Origin: Prevotellaceae bacterium
GTDB taxonomy: Bacteria; Bacteroidota; Bacteroidia; Bacteroidales; Muribaculaceae
Direction of reading: 5' to 3'
Assembly (NCBI GenBank): GCA_021772015.1
Contig: JAETNS010000011.1
Span: 1 to 64,000, forward strand
Length of the DNA: 64,000 nucleotides
The notes beneath the pieces were generated by a model. That model had not been told where the DNA came from and ran no database searches. It worked only from the letters and a program-made list of their open reading frames with translations. How positions within the stretch are numbered: position 1 is the stretch's first letter; the number at the start of each line of letters is the position of its first letter. A program made the translations under genes and the position numbers. Shown here in pieces: positions 62,821 through 64,000 of this stretch.

Positions 62821-64000
62821 TTAGAAGTTGCGGTTGGTAGACATCCCGCCGCGTCCGCCGAAGCCTCCGGTCTGGACTCTCCCGCCTCCGCGCTGGTTGA
62901 ATCCGGCGTTGTTGTATTGCGAGCCGTTGCCCCATGCGCCCTGTTCCGGATCATAACCGTCTTCGTATTCCCCGTCTTCATCTTCGGGATCAGTCTGCTG
63001 AGGCTCCTTTGTCTTGGGCTTGTTCTTCTTTATCGCGTCAGGTTTCTGGAGATCGACCGGTGTGTCAAGCAGCGACCAGTCCTGTTCGAGATCCCAGTTC
63101 TTTCGCAGGAGGAGCTTCTTGGGATAGTAGAAGACATCCTCCGGGAGGCGTTTTGAGGCGAGATCGCCGGTTGTCCACTCCCCGTCGCCGTTCACATCGA
63201 TAAACGCGCGGGCATAGTATGTCGCCGGAGCGACAAAGTTGAATGATGCCGCTCCGTTGCGGACAATGGCTGTGGCCTCGACAGCGTCGGAGCTTGAAAG
63301 CAGCTCGACTATCACGTTCACGCTGTCAGGGAGAGAGAGAGCCTTGAGATCGGTGAGATTGAGGTAGATGTTCCCATAATCCTCAAGATTCTTGGTCGTG
63401 AATTCATGCAGGAATGTTTTGTTGAACTCTCCGTAGATATTCTCGATGCGGGCCGAGTCGGCTGTGAAGCGGTATTTCTTTCCTTCCTCCCATTTGGCCG
63501 ACAGGACAAGAGCGCGGGCAGTGGCGGAGTCAGGCAGCAGGGATACATCGATCACCGGCTCCCAGACGGTGTCATTCATTACCTCGAGTCTCCAAGCGTC
63601 GCGGGCGATCGGCCGCAATGGCTCGGGAGCTTCCAGCAGTACCGGCAGGTTCAGCTCCTGTGATGATGTTGTGGTCGCCTTGAGGTCGAGGAATTTCGGT
63701 TTGGTGATCGTGTCGGCGATAGCAGCCGCCAAGGCGGCCGAATCCCCTTTTTCGCGGGCATCTTCTATGGCCTTGAGCTTCTTCTCCCACTCTTTCTGCG
63801 CCGCTTTCTCGTCGACTTTCGGCCTGCGCCAGAACATCTTCAGGGTATCGGTCTGCCACACGAGGCGGTCGAGGGTGTCGGTTTTCCGGTAACGGGCGGA
63901 GATAAGTATCGAGTCCTGGTTGACCAGGGCGGTGTCGGTAAGCCAGTACACGAGGGAGTCACGCTCCTGGCGTGTCTCCATTACCGACAGATCGTCGAGA
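62821..64000 (-). CDS. Ig-like domain protein, partial (5' end outside the window)
   Basis: The frame is open to the window end, so at least the N-terminus is missing; 393 codons before the stop are visible. The part seen has a charged helix with RPKVDEKAAQKEWEKKLKAI, Big_5-like beta domains (LVLSAKWEEGKKYRFTADSA, NIYLNLTDLKALSLPDSVNV), an Asp-rich turn AFIDVNGDGEWTTGDL, and a FYYPKKLLLRKNWDLEQDW block common to Bacteroidetes Ig-like lipoproteins. The C-terminus is acidic and then Gly/Asn/Arg-rich with RGGGRVQTGGFGGRGG. Probably a surface or periplasmic protein. Confidence 0.75.
   Translation of the reverse strand, partial: LDDLSVMETRQERDSLVYWLTDTALVNQDSILISARYRKTDTLDRLVWQTDTLKMFWRRPKVDEKAAQKEWEKKLKAIEDAREKGDSAALAAAIADTITKPKFLDLKATTTSSQELNLPVLLEAPEPLRPIARDAWRLEVMNDTVWEPVIDVSLLPDSATARALVLSAKWEEGKKYRFTADSARIENIYGEFNKTFLHEFTTKNLEDYGNIYLNLTDLKALSLPDSVNVIVELLSSSDAVEATAIVRNGAASFNFVAPATYYARAFIDVNGDGEWTTGDLASKRLPEDVFYYPKKLLLRKNWDLEQDWSLLDTPVDLQKPDAIKKNKPKTKEPQQTDPEDEDGEYEDGYDPEQGAWGNGSQYNNAGFNQRGGGRVQTGGFGGRGGMSTNRNF

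Overview
The window is a 64 kb chromosomal stretch of a Bacteroidales bacterium. Evidence for this: promoters of the type TTTG-N19/20-TAnnTTTG, almost no Shine-Dalgarno sequences, a fused SecDF, zinc-free S14 and L36, type IX secretion (T9SS) components (PorV, PorZ), a DUF3822-rsmD pair and CarboxypepD_reg/beta-barrel surface proteins. The moderately high GC content of the core genes and the style of the surface proteins suggest a gut Muribaculaceae-like lineage; this is an inference, not shown directly.

Layout. (1) 1-531: the 5S rRNA that closes an rRNA operon, its terminator hairpin, a polypyrimidine tract and a perfect 24-bp inverted repeat. (2) 532-10558, all minus strand: recA, a coupled pair (small exported protein plus CotH-like protein), secDF, dnaX, an outer-membrane barrel protein and a PepSY-like protein. 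(3) 10744-36591, plus strand: the str, S10, spc and alpha ribosomal-protein operons run together from rpsL to rplQ with fusA, secY, map, infA and rpoA. They are interrupted between rplE (L5) and rpsN (S14) by about 6 kb holding three exported or outer-membrane protein genes, each with its own promoter; two of these promoters sit just downstream of an eight-G tract. A strong terminator follows rplE. (4) 36600-38747: an AT-rich island with an acyltransferase and a fucosyltransferase-like gene, whose 3' end overlaps that of ispF. (5) 38727-46945, minus strand: rdgB-porZ-unknown-porV-ispF, then argS and a Bax-inhibitor-1 family gene. (6) 47059-53484, plus strand: S1/P1 nuclease, a transmembrane Ser/Thr kinase with a MORN-like exported tail, three exported proteins of unknown function, and a histidine phosphatase. 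(7) 53485-64000, mostly minus strand: a 9-bp tandem repeat region, gapA, an NlpE-like lipoprotein, a frameshifted barrel protein, a CarboxypepD_reg protein, a small exported protein, a tandem duplication of a TPR-transmembrane-HTH regulator, rsmD, DUF3822 and a partial Ig-like protein.

How the parts fit. The core is translation and protein export (ribosomal proteins, SecY, SecDF). Around it lies an envelope layer: PorV and PorZ belong to T9SS, and at least two proteins in the window end in T9SS-like C-terminal domains. The most original candidates are the kinase operon with its exported unknowns, the surface-protein cassette inside the ribosomal operon with G8 promoter tracts, the compositional mosaic within porZ, and the duplicated membrane-bound HTH proteins.
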